Source of the DNA: Fimbriimonadia bacterium
GTDB taxonomy: Bacteria > Armatimonadota > Fimbriimonadia > Fimbriimonadales > GBS-DC
Direction: 5' to 3'
Assembly (NCBI GenBank): GCA_026129765.1
Contig: JAHCHP010000007.1
Coordinates: forward strand, 83,987-147,986
Length of the DNA: 64,000 nucleotides
The notes under the pieces are model-generated. The model did not search any database. It was given only the letters and a program-made list of their open reading frames with translations, and was not told where the DNA came from. Of the stretch, positions 52,150 through 60,377 are shown piece by piece. Position 1 is the first letter of the stretch. Each line of letters starts with the position of its first letter. Made by a program: the position numbers and the translations under genes.

Positions 52150-54210
52150 CTATTTATCTAACCCTGCCCCGAATTGACTTTCGGCAGGGTTTTCGTTTTG
52201 TCTTGCCCAATTCAGCCAGCTCCGGTTATTGCCCACGTTGCGATAGGCAGCGGGATAAGTGTCGTTGCCCGCTAAATCGATGAACAGCCCTAAGCACAGG
52301 GCGCGCTCTCGCAGTGTGTTCTGTTCTGAAGGGCTGGCTCTACCCAGACTGATCGCTTGATCGGGAGCTTGGTAGCGGTCGTTTCCGGCAACCTCTAAAA
52401 AGATTCCGATCCCGTTCGCGTTGCCTGCCCCCAATCCCAAGTTTGGCGCGCTGTATTCGTCATCCCCTGCCCACTCATGCAAAAATCCTACTGAGAAATC
52501 ATGTCCCGCGCCTTGCGCCATATTCAACGTGGCTCGGTAAACATCGTTGCCTGCCCGGTCTTCCAAAAAGCCAATCGCTCGATGAGCCGCCGCGCCCTGC
52601 ACATACCACGCGCCTTGATACTCATCTTTGCCTTGGGAGTCCACTAAGATACCGATACCACCCCAATAACCCGCGCCTTGACCAAACACGCCACACTCAT
52701 ACCGGTCGTCCCCCTCCCGGTCCACCAGCATGCCGATACCGCCCGCCAGCGAATGACCATCCAAATAGTCGGCTCGGCGTCCATTGCCAACCCCCTGCGA
52801 CAAGTTCGCGTTATGCGACTGCGATTGAGGTGAAGGAAAATCAAGTTGTGTGTTGTTCGCCACGTACTGGTCATCGCCTTTGATATCCAGCAACAATCCG
52901 AAGCCCATCACGCCGCCATAGCCCTGCCCCGCGTTGAATGTATAATAGCGATCCTTCCCGCCGCCATCCACTAAGAGACCGACCCCAAACTCAGCCGCGC
53001 CTTGATTGAACAGGTAGCCGTCGTAGAGGTCATCGCCGTCCATATCGTAAAGAACCGCAGTGCCGAATCGCGCCGCGCCCAAGCCTGCGCTTGTCGCGCG
53101 GTAAATGTCATTGCCAGCCACATCGATCAAGACCGCATAGCCCAAAACTGCGCCTGCAAACGCCATGCTGGTTCCCTTTGAGCGATCTGTGAACTCAGCC
53201 ACCGACTTATCCAGAGTGCCGGGCGAAAGGTAAACATCGTTGCCCTCCAAATCGATCAACACTGACACAGAGTTTGCCACCGACAGCGTTGCCGCGCCGC
53301 CCAAATAGCGGTCGTCACCGCCGGTATCGATAATCAGTAGGTAAGGCATACGCGGGTGATTGTCATCGCCGTTACCACAGAGTTTAATGCGTCCCCATGG
53401 CGTATCGATGCCGACATTGAATACTTTGGCAAACGACTGCTTTTCTTCAGCAGAAGCGTTTCGGAGACGATTCGCGACCCGGTTCGCAGACAACGTTACG
53501 TCATAGCCCGCCGCCATCAACCGCCTCATGTCGACTTTGCGCATCGCCTCGTAAACTTTCCAGAAAGGGTCTTCAGGAGAGCCGTCTGACTTCTGATTTC
53601 CCTGCTCCGCGACCGATTGGGTCAACAGCCTAAACAATTGGGTCTGATCCGAAATTGGCTCAAGAGCGGCATTGCGCCATGCCTTCGCATGGATGGCTGT
53701 CAGTGTGACCAAAGCGGCTTGCTGCTTAATGAAAGGGGGGCAGTTTTTTAACTCTTCATTCATGCGCTTTTGCAGGGCGTCAGGCATTGGCACACCTGCC
53801 TGCTTATATATCTCCAGCACCGCGTTTTCTAAGGCATTGGGTTGTTTAGACTTCTCTTCCAATTCAGACAACGGGTCACGGATAAGCCCGCGCCGTGTGC
53901 CAACGCCCAAAGCGCGCGCGCCCGCTTCCACTAAAGCGGCAGGCGACTCCGCTTGGGTTGTGATGGTATGATGAAGCGTGTTGACCCGGAAAGGTATGTC
54001 CAGAGGCTGGTTGAGACAAGCGGCGAAGAATGGATTTTCAAATTGATCTTGGAACAATTGCTTGAGCGTATCTTGATCGAACCGGACTTGCTCCACAGGC
54101 AGCCGAGCGCCCTTCAATGCGTCCATGAAAACGCTTTCTTTTTGAGTGGAAATTGTGGAAGTTCCTAAAATCAGCCCAAAGATAAACGCCAATAGCCCCT
54201 TCGCAATCAT
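52150..54210 (-). CDS. Exported protein with twelve tandem GxDxY repeats
   Basis: A 686-residue protein with a signal peptide (MIAKGLLAFIFGLILGTSTI). The first 270 residues are helical and charged. From about residue 285 to 665 a unit of about 25-45 residues recurs twelve times: [LIV]-[LIV]-x-D-x-x-G-[ND]-D-x-Y followed by a glycine-rich stretch with QGAxxxGxG, for example LIDLEGNDVYLS, ILVDSQGKDEYQG and FIDLAGNDTYPA. The acidic G[ND]D spacing recalls calcium-binding RTX or EF-hand loops but the tyrosine and repeat length differ. It may be a beta-helix or solenoid surface protein. I know of no named family. Gene is monocistronic; its C-terminus overlaps a terminator used from the other strand. 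Confidence 0.75.
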   Translation of the reverse strand: MIAKGLLAFIFGLILGTSTISTQKESVFMDALKGARLPVEQVRFDQDTLKQLFQDQFENPFFAACLNQPLDIPFRVNTLHHTITTQAESPAALVEAGARALGVGTRRGLIRDPLSELEEKSKQPNALENAVLEIYKQAGVPMPDALQKRMNEELKNCPPFIKQQAALVTLTAIHAKAWRNAALEPISDQTQLFRLLTQSVAEQGNQKSDGSPEDPFWKVYEAMRKVDMRRLMAAGYDVTLSANRVANRLRNASAEEKQSFAKVFNVGIDTPWGRIKLCGNGDDNHPRMPYLLIIDTGGDDRYLGGAATLSVANSVSVLIDLEGNDVYLSPGTLDKSVAEFTDRSKGTSMAFAGAVLGYAVLIDVAGNDIYRATSAGLGAARFGTAVLYDMDGDDLYDGYLFNQGAAEFGVGLLVDGGGKDRYYTFNAGQGYGGVMGFGLLLDIKGDDQYVANNTQLDFPSPQSQSHNANLSQGVGNGRRADYLDGHSLAGGIGMLVDREGDDRYECGVFGQGAGYWGGIGILVDSQGKDEYQGAWYVQGAAAHRAIGFLEDRAGNDVYRATLNMAQGAGHDFSVGFLHEWAGDDEYSAPNLGLGAGNANGIGIFLEVAGNDRYQAPDQAISLGRASPSEQNTLRERALCLGLFIDLAGNDTYPAAYRNVGNNRSWLNWARQNENPAESQFGAGLDK
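52160..52191 (+). terminator. Rho-independent terminator of the small basic gene
   Basis: AACCCTGCC and GGCAGGGTT form a 9-base-pair stem, followed by TTCGTTTTG. The hairpin lies inside the C-terminal coding end of the opposite-strand gene. Confidence 0.7.
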
Positions 54211-54279
54211 GGAAATAGATTTAGGCGTTCAGGGCAAGTTTCCTGCCGTAACGAAGAAACCTGCCCTATGCAAATGGAT

Positions 54280-54693
54280 TCAATCTCTGTGGCTGGGCGC
54301 GCGATGAAGCATGTCATCCACAGATTCTTCGTTCAAGACAACGATTTCCGCGGTGGAGTTTGAATCGGATGCCATGATGCGCGGCACATTTACGTGCAAG
54401 AACAATGAGGCGTAGATTCCAACATAACCCGCCACTGCGCCGCGTGCAAGCCATCGCACCGTGATAGGTCGCCGTCGGCGCGCCCACTCAATCACAGTCA
54501 GCGGTCCCAATACCAGCAAGGCTTTGGCGGCAATGAACGCCCAGACTCCTTGGTCCAAGTAAAACTTCATGACCGGGTTCCCTTCTTCCGCCATCCCATG
54601 TTTTAGAAATACCAAAGTCGTTAGGAGGTCTGCAATGCAGATCAACATAATTGCCCAACTCTCAACACTTAGCCACAAACGCATTCGATGCAT
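54280..54693 (-). CDS. DUF5658 family small membrane protein
   Basis: A 137-residue integral membrane protein with three predicted spans (about residues 8-30, 47-67 and 86-105). The segment ADLLTTLVFLKHGMAEEGNP is the recognisable DUF5658 motif, and the C-terminal 30 residues are acidic and cytoplasmic or periplasmic. No function is known for the family. A ribosome-binding site (AAGAGGTGATTG) precedes ATG 54693. It is transcribed divergently from the exoD gene and has no obvious partner. Confidence 0.75.
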   Translation of the reverse strand: MHRMRLWLSVESWAIMLICIADLLTTLVFLKHGMAEEGNPVMKFYLDQGVWAFIAAKALLVLGPLTVIEWARRRRPITVRWLARGAVAGYVGIYASLFLHVNVPRIMASDSNSTAEIVVLNEESVDDMLHRAPSHRD

Positions 54694-54733
54694 GACTCAA
54701 TCACCTCTTGGGATTTGTTCCATATATAATCGG

Positions 54734-54853
54734 CTATTTTCCACTTATCTTAAGGATACGCTGTTCATTTCGCCATAATTTCTGAAGGAATGCAACGAAC
54801 TTATCGACTTCTGCGTAAGTCAAAGAGACAGTCAAGTTACCAGTAAAATTCAC
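54734..54853 (-). CDS. Possible small protein (39 residues), GTG start
   Basis: The minus-strand frame from GTG 54853 reads MNFTGNLTVSLTYAEVDKFV and then AFLQKLWRNEQRILKISGK, ending at TAG 54734-54736. Composition is natural: an amphipathic helix and a basic tail. No ribosome-binding site is visible before GTG, and the frame is short, so this may be chance or a gene remnant. It fills most of the 164-base space between the DUF5658 gene and exoD. Confidence 0.3.
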   Translation of the reverse strand: MNFTGNLTVSLTYAEVDKFVAFLQKLWRNEQRILKISGK

Positions 54854-54857
54854 AGAG

Positions 54858-55490
54858 ATGGCTATCAAAACAGAGGAATATTCCGAACCTTTATCCAGCG
54901 TGTTTGCGGGCGCGTTAGATGCGGACCAAGACGGCGAAGTCTCGATTCAAGAGATTTTGGACAGGGTGGCTGATCGCGGATTCGGTCTCCTGCTCTTCTT
55001 ATTTGCGCTGCCCAATTTGGTTCCCATTATGCCGCCCGGTTCTTCCGGCGTTTTCGGCGCGATCCTGATGTCCATTGGTCTGCAAATGGTGTTTTGCAAA
55101 TCCCGTCCATGGCTGCCCACGCGATTTCGTCACTATCGCCTTTCCCCCAAAATTCAGGGGGCATTACAATCCAAAGGGGTCAACCTATTGAAGCGCATGG
55201 AACGGTTTTCGCGTCCCCGCTTCTCGGGATTGGATACCCCATTGACGCGAGCCATCGTGGGCGCGATTGTGATGCTGCTGGGATTAGTACTGTTCAGCCC
55301 ACTGCCCTTTATGAATACGCTTCCCGCCATCCTAATCATTTTGATGGCAGTCGGCTTGATGAACCGGGACGGATTGCTCATCGGAACGGGCGCATTATTG
55401 GGTGTCGCGTTGCTCACCGCCCTAACCTTTGGGTTCCATTGGTTCGTCGAACTGGGACAAATGGCAAAAGCACGCTTATTGGGCGGGTAA
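54858..55490 (+). CDS. exoD: Exopolysaccharide synthesis protein ExoD, with an EF-hand-like loop
   Basis: A 210-residue membrane protein of the ExoD family. The core FGLLLFLFALPNLVPIMPPG (residues about 41-60), RPWLP and the two helical hairpins after residue 130 are family hallmarks; three to four spans are predicted. ExoD homologues affect exopolysaccharide production and alkali tolerance in rhizobia, by an unknown mechanism. Residues 21-32 (DADQDGEVSIQE) match a complete canonical EF-hand calcium loop, with Asp at 1, 3 and 5, Gly at 6, a hydrophobic at 8 and Glu at 12. It is followed after 9 bases by the mlaE gene. Confidence 0.88.
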   Translation: MAIKTEEYSEPLSSVFAGALDADQDGEVSIQEILDRVADRGFGLLLFLFALPNLVPIMPPGSSGVFGAILMSIGLQMVFCKSRPWLPTRFRHYRLSPKIQGALQSKGVNLLKRMERFSRPRFSGLDTPLTRAIVGAIVMLLGLVLFSPLPFMNTLPAILIILMAVGLMNRDGLLIGTGALLGVALLTALTFGFHWFVELGQMAKARLLGG

Positions 55491-55499
55491 AATAGCGGT

Positions 55500-56288
55500 G
55501 TGGAGGAGCAGATTTGGACGGAAGTTTCTGAGAAGCGCGGGGCGGTCTCTGCGGTTCTGCATTTTGTTGGCTCGATGGGGTTGCTGCTGACTGCCAGTTT
55601 ACGGTCGATGGCGAGCTTCCGCTGGGAATGGCGCGAAATCGTTCATCAGATGGCATTTATTGGGGTCGCCTCAGTTCCGATTGTCGCCATCACAACCCTG
55701 TTTTCCGGCGCGGTGCTTGCGCTCTATAGCGCGTCGCTGCTGATGCGTTTTGGCGCGGGCAGCCTGTCAGGGGGTGCTGTAGGGCTTTCTATCGCGCGCG
55801 AAATCGCGCCGGTCTTAACCGCGATCATGGTGGCGGCGCGCTGTGGTTCCGCGATTGCGGCACAAATCGCTTCGATGAAAGTAACCGAGCAGATCGATGC
55901 GATGCGCGCGCTGGCGGTCAACCCCATTTCCTATTTAGTGGTCCCTCGTTTAGTGGCTGCATTAGTGATGCTGCCCATTCTGTGCGTGGTCGCGAACTTT
56001 GCGGGCATTTTTGGAGGAGCGTTCGTCGCGTCCGCTTTGGGTGTTCCCTCTTTCGCCTATTTCAAAGCGGTGCAGCTCTTCACCGATTCGTACGATTTAA
56101 CGGGCGGGATTATTAAAGTGGCGGTGTTCGCCGTGATTGTCGCGCTGGTGGGATGCCAGCAAGGGTTGAGCGCGCAGGGAGGCGCGGCAGGCGTGGGACA
56201 TGCCACTACGCGCGCGGTAGTGATTTCGATGGTGCTGATTTATATCACGAATTATTTCCTGGCAGATTTACTGTTCGCAAAAACATGA
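55500..56288 (+). CDS. mlaE: MlaE-family ABC transporter permease
   Basis: A 262-residue permease with five predicted membrane segments. It matches the MlaE/TrbB permease family through residues about 40-260, including GGAVGLSIAREIAPVLTAIM, AAQIASMKVTEQIDAMRALA, and a C-terminal GCQQGLSAQGGAAGVGHATT. With MlaF it moves phospholipids between the membranes of diderm bacteria. The start is a GTG at 55500, nine bases after exoD. The next gene, an ATPase, begins with an ATGA overlap. The usual MCE-domain protein MlaD is missing from this cluster. Confidence 0.93.
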   Translation: MEEQIWTEVSEKRGAVSAVLHFVGSMGLLLTASLRSMASFRWEWREIVHQMAFIGVASVPIVAITTLFSGAVLALYSASLLMRFGAGSLSGGAVGLSIAREIAPVLTAIMVAARCGSAIAAQIASMKVTEQIDAMRALAVNPISYLVVPRLVAALVMLPILCVVANFAGIFGGAFVASALGVPSFAYFKAVQLFTDSYDLTGGIIKVAVFAVIVALVGCQQGLSAQGGAAGVGHATTRAVVISMVLIYITNYFLADLLFAKT

Positions 56289-57055
56289 GGAACGCGCAAG
56301 ATTACGCGGTACGGGTCGACAACTTGGTTTACCGGGTAGACAGCAAAACGATTCTCGATTCGTTGAATTTAGAGATTCGGAGGGGCGAGGTGCTGTCGAT
56401 CATGGGCGGTTCAGGCAGCGGTAAAACGACTCTGCTGAAATGCATTGTAGGGCTATTGAAACCAACTTCAGGCGCGATATGGATCGGCGAGCAGAATATG
56501 GCGGTCTTGAGTGAAGCCCAGCGCGCGCCTTTACGCAGAACCTTAGGAATCGTGTTTCAATATGCCGCCCTGTTCGATTACTTGACCGTTGAGCAGAACG
56601 TGATTTTTGGGTTGGAGCGCCAGCGCGATATCAAACGCTCCGAAATGCGCAAAATCGCGCGCGAAAGGCTCGACTGGGTGGGTCTCAGCGATGTGGAAAA
56701 CCTATACCCTTCGCAACTTTCAGGAGGCATGCGCAAACGAGTCGGATTGGCGCGCGCGCTGGCGACCGATCCACAGACGGTACTATTTGATGAACCCACC
56801 AGCGGCTTAGACCCGATTACCACCCATCAAATCGACTCGCTCATCACGCGCCTAAACCGGGAACTCAACCTCACGGCGGTCGTCGTTTCGCACGATGTGG
56901 GCAGCGTGCTTCGAGTTTCGGACCGGATTGCGATGTTGGCGCAGGGTCGGTTCGTGGAGACCGGCAGCGTTACCGAGATTCTCCATTCAAGCAATGAACA
57001 GGTGCGCGCCTTTTTGGAAGCGGCGCGTTCAACCTCGGTGGAGAGCGCGCCATGA
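56285..57055 (+). CDS. mlaF: MlaF-family ABC transporter ATP-binding protein
   Basis: A 256-residue ABC ATPase. Walker A is GGSGSGKT at residues 41-48, the Q-loop VFQYAALFD, the signature LSGGMRKRVGLARALA, Walker B VLFDEPTSGLDP, and the H-loop VVVSHDVGS. The GMRKR after the signature is typical of MlaF/Ttg2A. It powers the MlaE permease encoded just before. I start it at ATG 56285, which overlaps the MlaE stop; an upstream in-frame ATG at 56153 lies inside mlaE and is rejected. The stop overlaps the following glycosyltransferase start (ATGA). Confidence 0.94.
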   Translation: MRNAQDYAVRVDNLVYRVDSKTILDSLNLEIRRGEVLSIMGGSGSGKTTLLKCIVGLLKPTSGAIWIGEQNMAVLSEAQRAPLRRTLGIVFQYAALFDYLTVEQNVIFGLERQRDIKRSEMRKIARERLDWVGLSDVENLYPSQLSGGMRKRVGLARALATDPQTVLFDEPTSGLDPITTHQIDSLITRLNRELNLTAVVVSHDVGSVLRVSDRIAMLAQGRFVETGSVTEILHSSNEQVRAFLEAARSTSVESAP

Positions 57056-58263
57056 GCCGCCGCGCGGTTCTGTTTTGGTCTATCGTTGCTCTGATTCGCC
57101 TCATCTACGCGCTCATTGCTCCCCAGATAGACCCCTTCCTTCAGAAAGACCCCCTGCACGGCGACGCCAAGTTCCATGACGAAATGGCATGGATATTATC
57201 TTCCGAAGGGCGTTTAGAATTCACCAAAGGCTTACAGGTCGCGCCCGGTTATGTGTGGTTGCTGGCGGGCGTCTACAGTCTCGCGGGACATACTCCGATG
57301 GCAGCGCGCTTGCTGAATGCATTGTTGGGGCTGCTCACCATTGCGGGTGTATACCTGTGCGCGCGCCGCTTTTTCAAACAGGAGAAATGGGCTTACTGGG
57401 CGGCAGGTCTATGCGCTTTGCACCCGCAGTTAATTCTGCTCAGTGGTTGGCTCTACACCGAGAATCTCGCGCTGCCTCTCATCGTATGGTGCTTCTATGG
57501 CTTATGGACCGCGCAGAAAACCTATCAGTGGGTTTTGATTGGACTGGGACTGGGACTGCTCTGCCTAACTCGCGCCAATTTTCTGCCGTTGCTGCCCCTC
57601 TCCATGCTCGCGTTGGTTTGGCGGTTTCGAAAGGCAGGCGTGCCGCGCGCAGCCCTGCTCTTCTTAGGCGCAGTCCTTATGATTGCGCCTTACTTGGGTT
57701 ACCTTCAGAAGCGCTTTGACCGGTTCGTGCCTATCGCGCTGGGGGGCTATGTGTTCTTCTGGGCGAACAATCCCGCCGCCGATGGGGGCTTCCTGCCCGA
57801 ACTGCCAGAAACGGTGGAGATCGCAGGAGAAACGATTGACCACCGCGCTTGGACCTCTTCCGAAAACCCCGTAGATCGAGACCGGCGCTATATGCAATTG
57901 GGCTTGAAATGGATATCCTCTGAGCCAGCATCCTATCTACACTTGGCGGTCAAAAAAGCCGCGCTGTCGCTCTCCGCGTTTGGTCTACAGAATCCCAATC
58001 ACCGGTTGGCGGGTTCGCTCTTGCGCGCGGGTGACATTCTCTACTGGTTGTTCCTTGCGCTTGCCGCATGGGGGCTGTTCTCCAACCTGCGCGCTCAGCC
58101 TTTCGAGTTGGGATTGATACTTGGCTTGTGGGCTTTGGTTTGGGTCTTGATTTTTGCTTATGCGGGCGGCGCGCGTACCCAACTGCCCGTAATGCCCTTT
58201 TTGTGCATAGGATTGGTGTTGGGGTTACAGCGGCTTCATTCTATGCGTCAAGGCAGGAATTAG
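57052..58263 (+). CDS. Glycosyltransferase family 39 (PMT/ArnT-like) membrane protein
   Basis: A 403-residue protein with about nine to eleven predicted membrane spans and GT-C topology. The first loop holds the acidic motif DAKFHDEMAW, where the catalytic Asp of the family lies, and QVAPGYVWLLAGVY and RLLNALLGLL match the PMT_2 region. It would transfer a sugar from a polyprenyl-phosphate donor to lipid A, protein or another acceptor on the outer side of the inner membrane. The ATGA overlap with mlaF means the two are made together. No ArnT-type aminoarabinose pathway is nearby, so the acceptor is open. Confidence 0.83.
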   Translation: MSRRAVLFWSIVALIRLIYALIAPQIDPFLQKDPLHGDAKFHDEMAWILSSEGRLEFTKGLQVAPGYVWLLAGVYSLAGHTPMAARLLNALLGLLTIAGVYLCARRFFKQEKWAYWAAGLCALHPQLILLSGWLYTENLALPLIVWCFYGLWTAQKTYQWVLIGLGLGLLCLTRANFLPLLPLSMLALVWRFRKAGVPRAALLFLGAVLMIAPYLGYLQKRFDRFVPIALGGYVFFWANNPAADGGFLPELPETVEIAGETIDHRAWTSSENPVDRDRRYMQLGLKWISSEPASYLHLAVKKAALSLSAFGLQNPNHRLAGSLLRAGDILYWLFLALAAWGLFSNLRAQPFELGLILGLWALVWVLIFAYAGGARTQLPVMPFLCIGLVLGLQRLHSMRQGRN

Positions 58264-58303
58264 TCCAACGATTGCGAATACCCATAGGCAGAGGGAGATA
58301 ACG

Positions 58304-59842
58304 ATGTTATTGTATGAAATTATTGCCGAATCGGCGCAGAAAAACCCTGAAAAATCGGCTTTGATTTTTCACGATATGATGATTCCCTATGCCCAACTGT
58401 GGGGCATGGTGGAGTCTTTAGCGCGCGGCTTGCGAGATGAATTGGGCATTCAAGCAGGCGACCGTGTGGGGATTATGCTGCCCAACATTCCCCCGTTTGT
58501 CATTGCCTATCACGCCATCGGTAGATTGGGCGCAATCGCCGTTCCTGTGAATCCCCTATTGAAAGCCCCAGAAATCGCCTACATTTGGCGTGATGCGGGC
58601 GCGAAGGTCGTCGTCACTTTTCCGATGACGCTGGAAACCGTGATGCAGGCAAAAGCGGAGGTTCCGACACTGGAACATGTGCTGGTGGCAGCGGCGGGCG
58701 ATACACCTTTACCAGCAGGCGCGAGAGACCTCAATTCCGTTTTCTCCAAGTCGCAGGAGCCGCTTCCCAAACCGCCGGTTGCGGACACGGATCCCGTCGT
58801 TTTCATCTACACCTCTGGCACAACGGGATTCCCCAAAGGGGTCATGCTCAGCAGCGAAAACATTCTGTTCGATATCGATGCCAGCCTGGAGATGTTGGAG
58901 TTCGACTCCAATGAGCGGATGTTGACCATTCTTCCATTGTTCCATGCCTTCGGTCAGACAGTCTGTATGAACCTGATTCTGAAGGTGGGCGCGACCAGTG
59001 TGCTGCTGGAGCGGTTCACCCCCAACCTTGCGCTGGAAACGATGGAAAGACACAAGGTGACGATTTTCCCCGGCGTGCCTGCAATGTACGCCGCAATTCT
59101 TCACACGCCGATGGAGCACGGTTATGACCTCTCTTCTTTGAGGCTGTGTGTTTCGGGCGGCGCGCCGATGCCGGAAACCGTTCAGAAAGCATTTGAAGCC
59201 AAATTTAATGTGGCGATTTTGGAGGGCGACGGTCCCACCGAATGTTCGCCCGTAACCAGCGTGAACCCGCCCCCGCATAAAGGGATTCGGAAGATCGGCT
59301 CCATTGGGCTGCCCATTCCCGGCGTGGAGATCAAAATCTTTGATGATAATGACCAAGAGCTGCCCACCAACGAAATCGGCGAGATCGTGGTGCGCGGCAA
59401 AAATGTGATGCTGGGCTATTACAAGAACCCCGAAGCGACCGCAGAAGCGATGCGGAGCGGCTGGTATCATACGGGTGACATGGGCAAAATCGACGAGGAC
59501 GGTTATGTCTTCATTGTCGACCGCAAGAAAGATATGATTATCGTGGGCGGTATCAATGTTTACCCGACCGAAGTAGAAAATACCCTGCTCCAACATCCGG
59601 CGGTTCTGGATTGCGCGGTGGTAGGCAAACCGGACGCGGAACGGGGCGAAGTGCCGCTGGCGGTTATTGTGCCGAAGCCGGATACCCATCCCGACCCGCG
59701 AGAGATCTTAGCCTTTGCGCGCCAACGCATGGCGGTCTTCAAAGTCCCGCGCGAAGTGATTTTCCGCCAAGAATTGCCCCGCTCTAATACGGGCAAGGTA
59801 TTGAAAAGGCTGTTGAAAAAGGAACTGGACTTAGAACCCTAA
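58304..59842 (+). CDS. fadD: Long-chain acyl-CoA synthetase (AMP-forming)
   Basis: A 512-residue adenylate-forming enzyme. Motif A8/AMP-binding is FIYTSGTTGFPKGVM (about residues 168-182), and the later blocks GDGPTEC, GEIVVRGKNVMLGYYKNPE, YHTGDMGKIDEDGY, DRKKDMIIVGGINVYPTEVE and GKVLKRLLKKE, with the catalytic Lys near the end, are all present. It activates fatty acids to acyl-CoA with ATP. Alternative substrates such as short-chain or aryl acids in the same family cannot be excluded. A GAGGGAG ribosome-binding site precedes ATG 58304. The glyoxylate genes near the window end would use the resulting acetyl-CoA. Confidence 0.9.
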   Translation: MLLYEIIAESAQKNPEKSALIFHDMMIPYAQLWGMVESLARGLRDELGIQAGDRVGIMLPNIPPFVIAYHAIGRLGAIAVPVNPLLKAPEIAYIWRDAGAKVVVTFPMTLETVMQAKAEVPTLEHVLVAAAGDTPLPAGARDLNSVFSKSQEPLPKPPVADTDPVVFIYTSGTTGFPKGVMLSSENILFDIDASLEMLEFDSNERMLTILPLFHAFGQTVCMNLILKVGATSVLLERFTPNLALETMERHKVTIFPGVPAMYAAILHTPMEHGYDLSSLRLCVSGGAPMPETVQKAFEAKFNVAILEGDGPTECSPVTSVNPPPHKGIRKIGSIGLPIPGVEIKIFDDNDQELPTNEIGEIVVRGKNVMLGYYKNPEATAEAMRSGWYHTGDMGKIDEDGYVFIVDRKKDMIIVGGINVYPTEVENTLLQHPAVLDCAVVGKPDAERGEVPLAVIVPKPDTHPDPREILAFARQRMAVFKVPREVIFRQELPRSNTGKVLKRLLKKELDLEP

Positions 59843-59888
59843 GGTCAAGGTCATTTTTGTGGAATAATGGATGAGGGGATTAAACAGA

Positions 59889-60239
59889 ATGTTTGCGCTT
59901 AACTTTTATACTGACTTGTACGCCGATATGCTTCGCGCTTACCGGAAAACAGCGACGATCCGCTTGGGCGATAAATCCGACAAATATCAGACCGGGCAGA
60001 TCGTTTGGATCACGGTTGGGCAGCGGTTTGGCAGGCGAAAAAAACTCTTCACCGCGATTGTGGACCGGGTGGAAGTCAAACCGATTGCCGAATTGACGCC
60101 CCGCGACATTGAGCGGGAAAACCCGGAATTTAGAAACACGGACGATGTGATCGGACTGCTGGAGCGGATTTATGACCGTTTAATCAGCGACACCGACCTC
60201 GTGACGGTTATCTATTTCTCGCGGGTCGACGAAGAATGA
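59889..60239 (+). CDS. ASCH-domain protein
   Basis: A 116-residue protein with the ASCH fold, recognised by the pattern KTATIRLGDKSDKYQTGQIV, WITVGQRFG, FTAIVDRVEVKPIAELTPRD. The family is thought to bind RNA, and some members are amidohydrolases or nucleases; no function is assigned here. ATG 59889 has GAGGGG (59873-59878) 10 bases upstream; an in-frame ATG at 59871 would have no ribosome-binding site and adds six non-conserved residues. It is separated from fadD by 46 bases and might be cotranscribed. Confidence 0.72.
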   Translation: MFALNFYTDLYADMLRAYRKTATIRLGDKSDKYQTGQIVWITVGQRFGRRKKLFTAIVDRVEVKPIAELTPRDIERENPEFRNTDDVIGLLERIYDRLISDTDLVTVIYFSRVDEE

Positions 60240-60272
60240 CGCCCCATGACGACACGACATGGACTTTCCACC

Positions 60273-60299
60273 GTCATTCCCGCGAACGCGCGAATCCAT
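60273..60299 (+). repeat. Repeat family B (ATTCCC palindrome), copy 2
   Basis: GTCATTCCCGCGAACGCGCG followed by AATCCAT differs from the copy at 37174 by one base in the second arm. It lies in the 138-base gap between the ASCH and nitrilase genes. Confidence 0.8.
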
Positions 60300-60322
60300 A
60301 AAGGATTAACTCTTATGACAGA

Positions 60323-60357
60323 CTTCGGTATGAATCGGTATGAAACCGATACCGAAG
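60323..60357. terminator. Hairpin with direct repeats behind the nitrilase gene
   Basis: CTTCGGTAT (60323-60331) and ATACCGAAG (60349-60357) are perfect 9-base arms; CGGTATGAA is also repeated directly at 60326 and 60336, so two alternative folds exist. It stands 21 bases behind the minus-strand stop and may end both convergent genes. Confidence 0.5.
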
Positions 60358-60377
60358 GCATTGGGTAGAACTGCTAC

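Noticed and set aside
52150..54210. RTX toxin or adhesin
   Set aside because: The repeats lack the nonapeptide GGxGxDxUx, and there is a Sec-type signal peptide but no type I secretion gene nearby.
58709..59689. Open frame of 326 codons on the minus strand inside the acyl-CoA synthetase gene
   Set aside because: It is antisense to a well-conserved enzyme, is rich in His, Arg and Gly as expected for a shadow frame, and has no ribosome-binding site.
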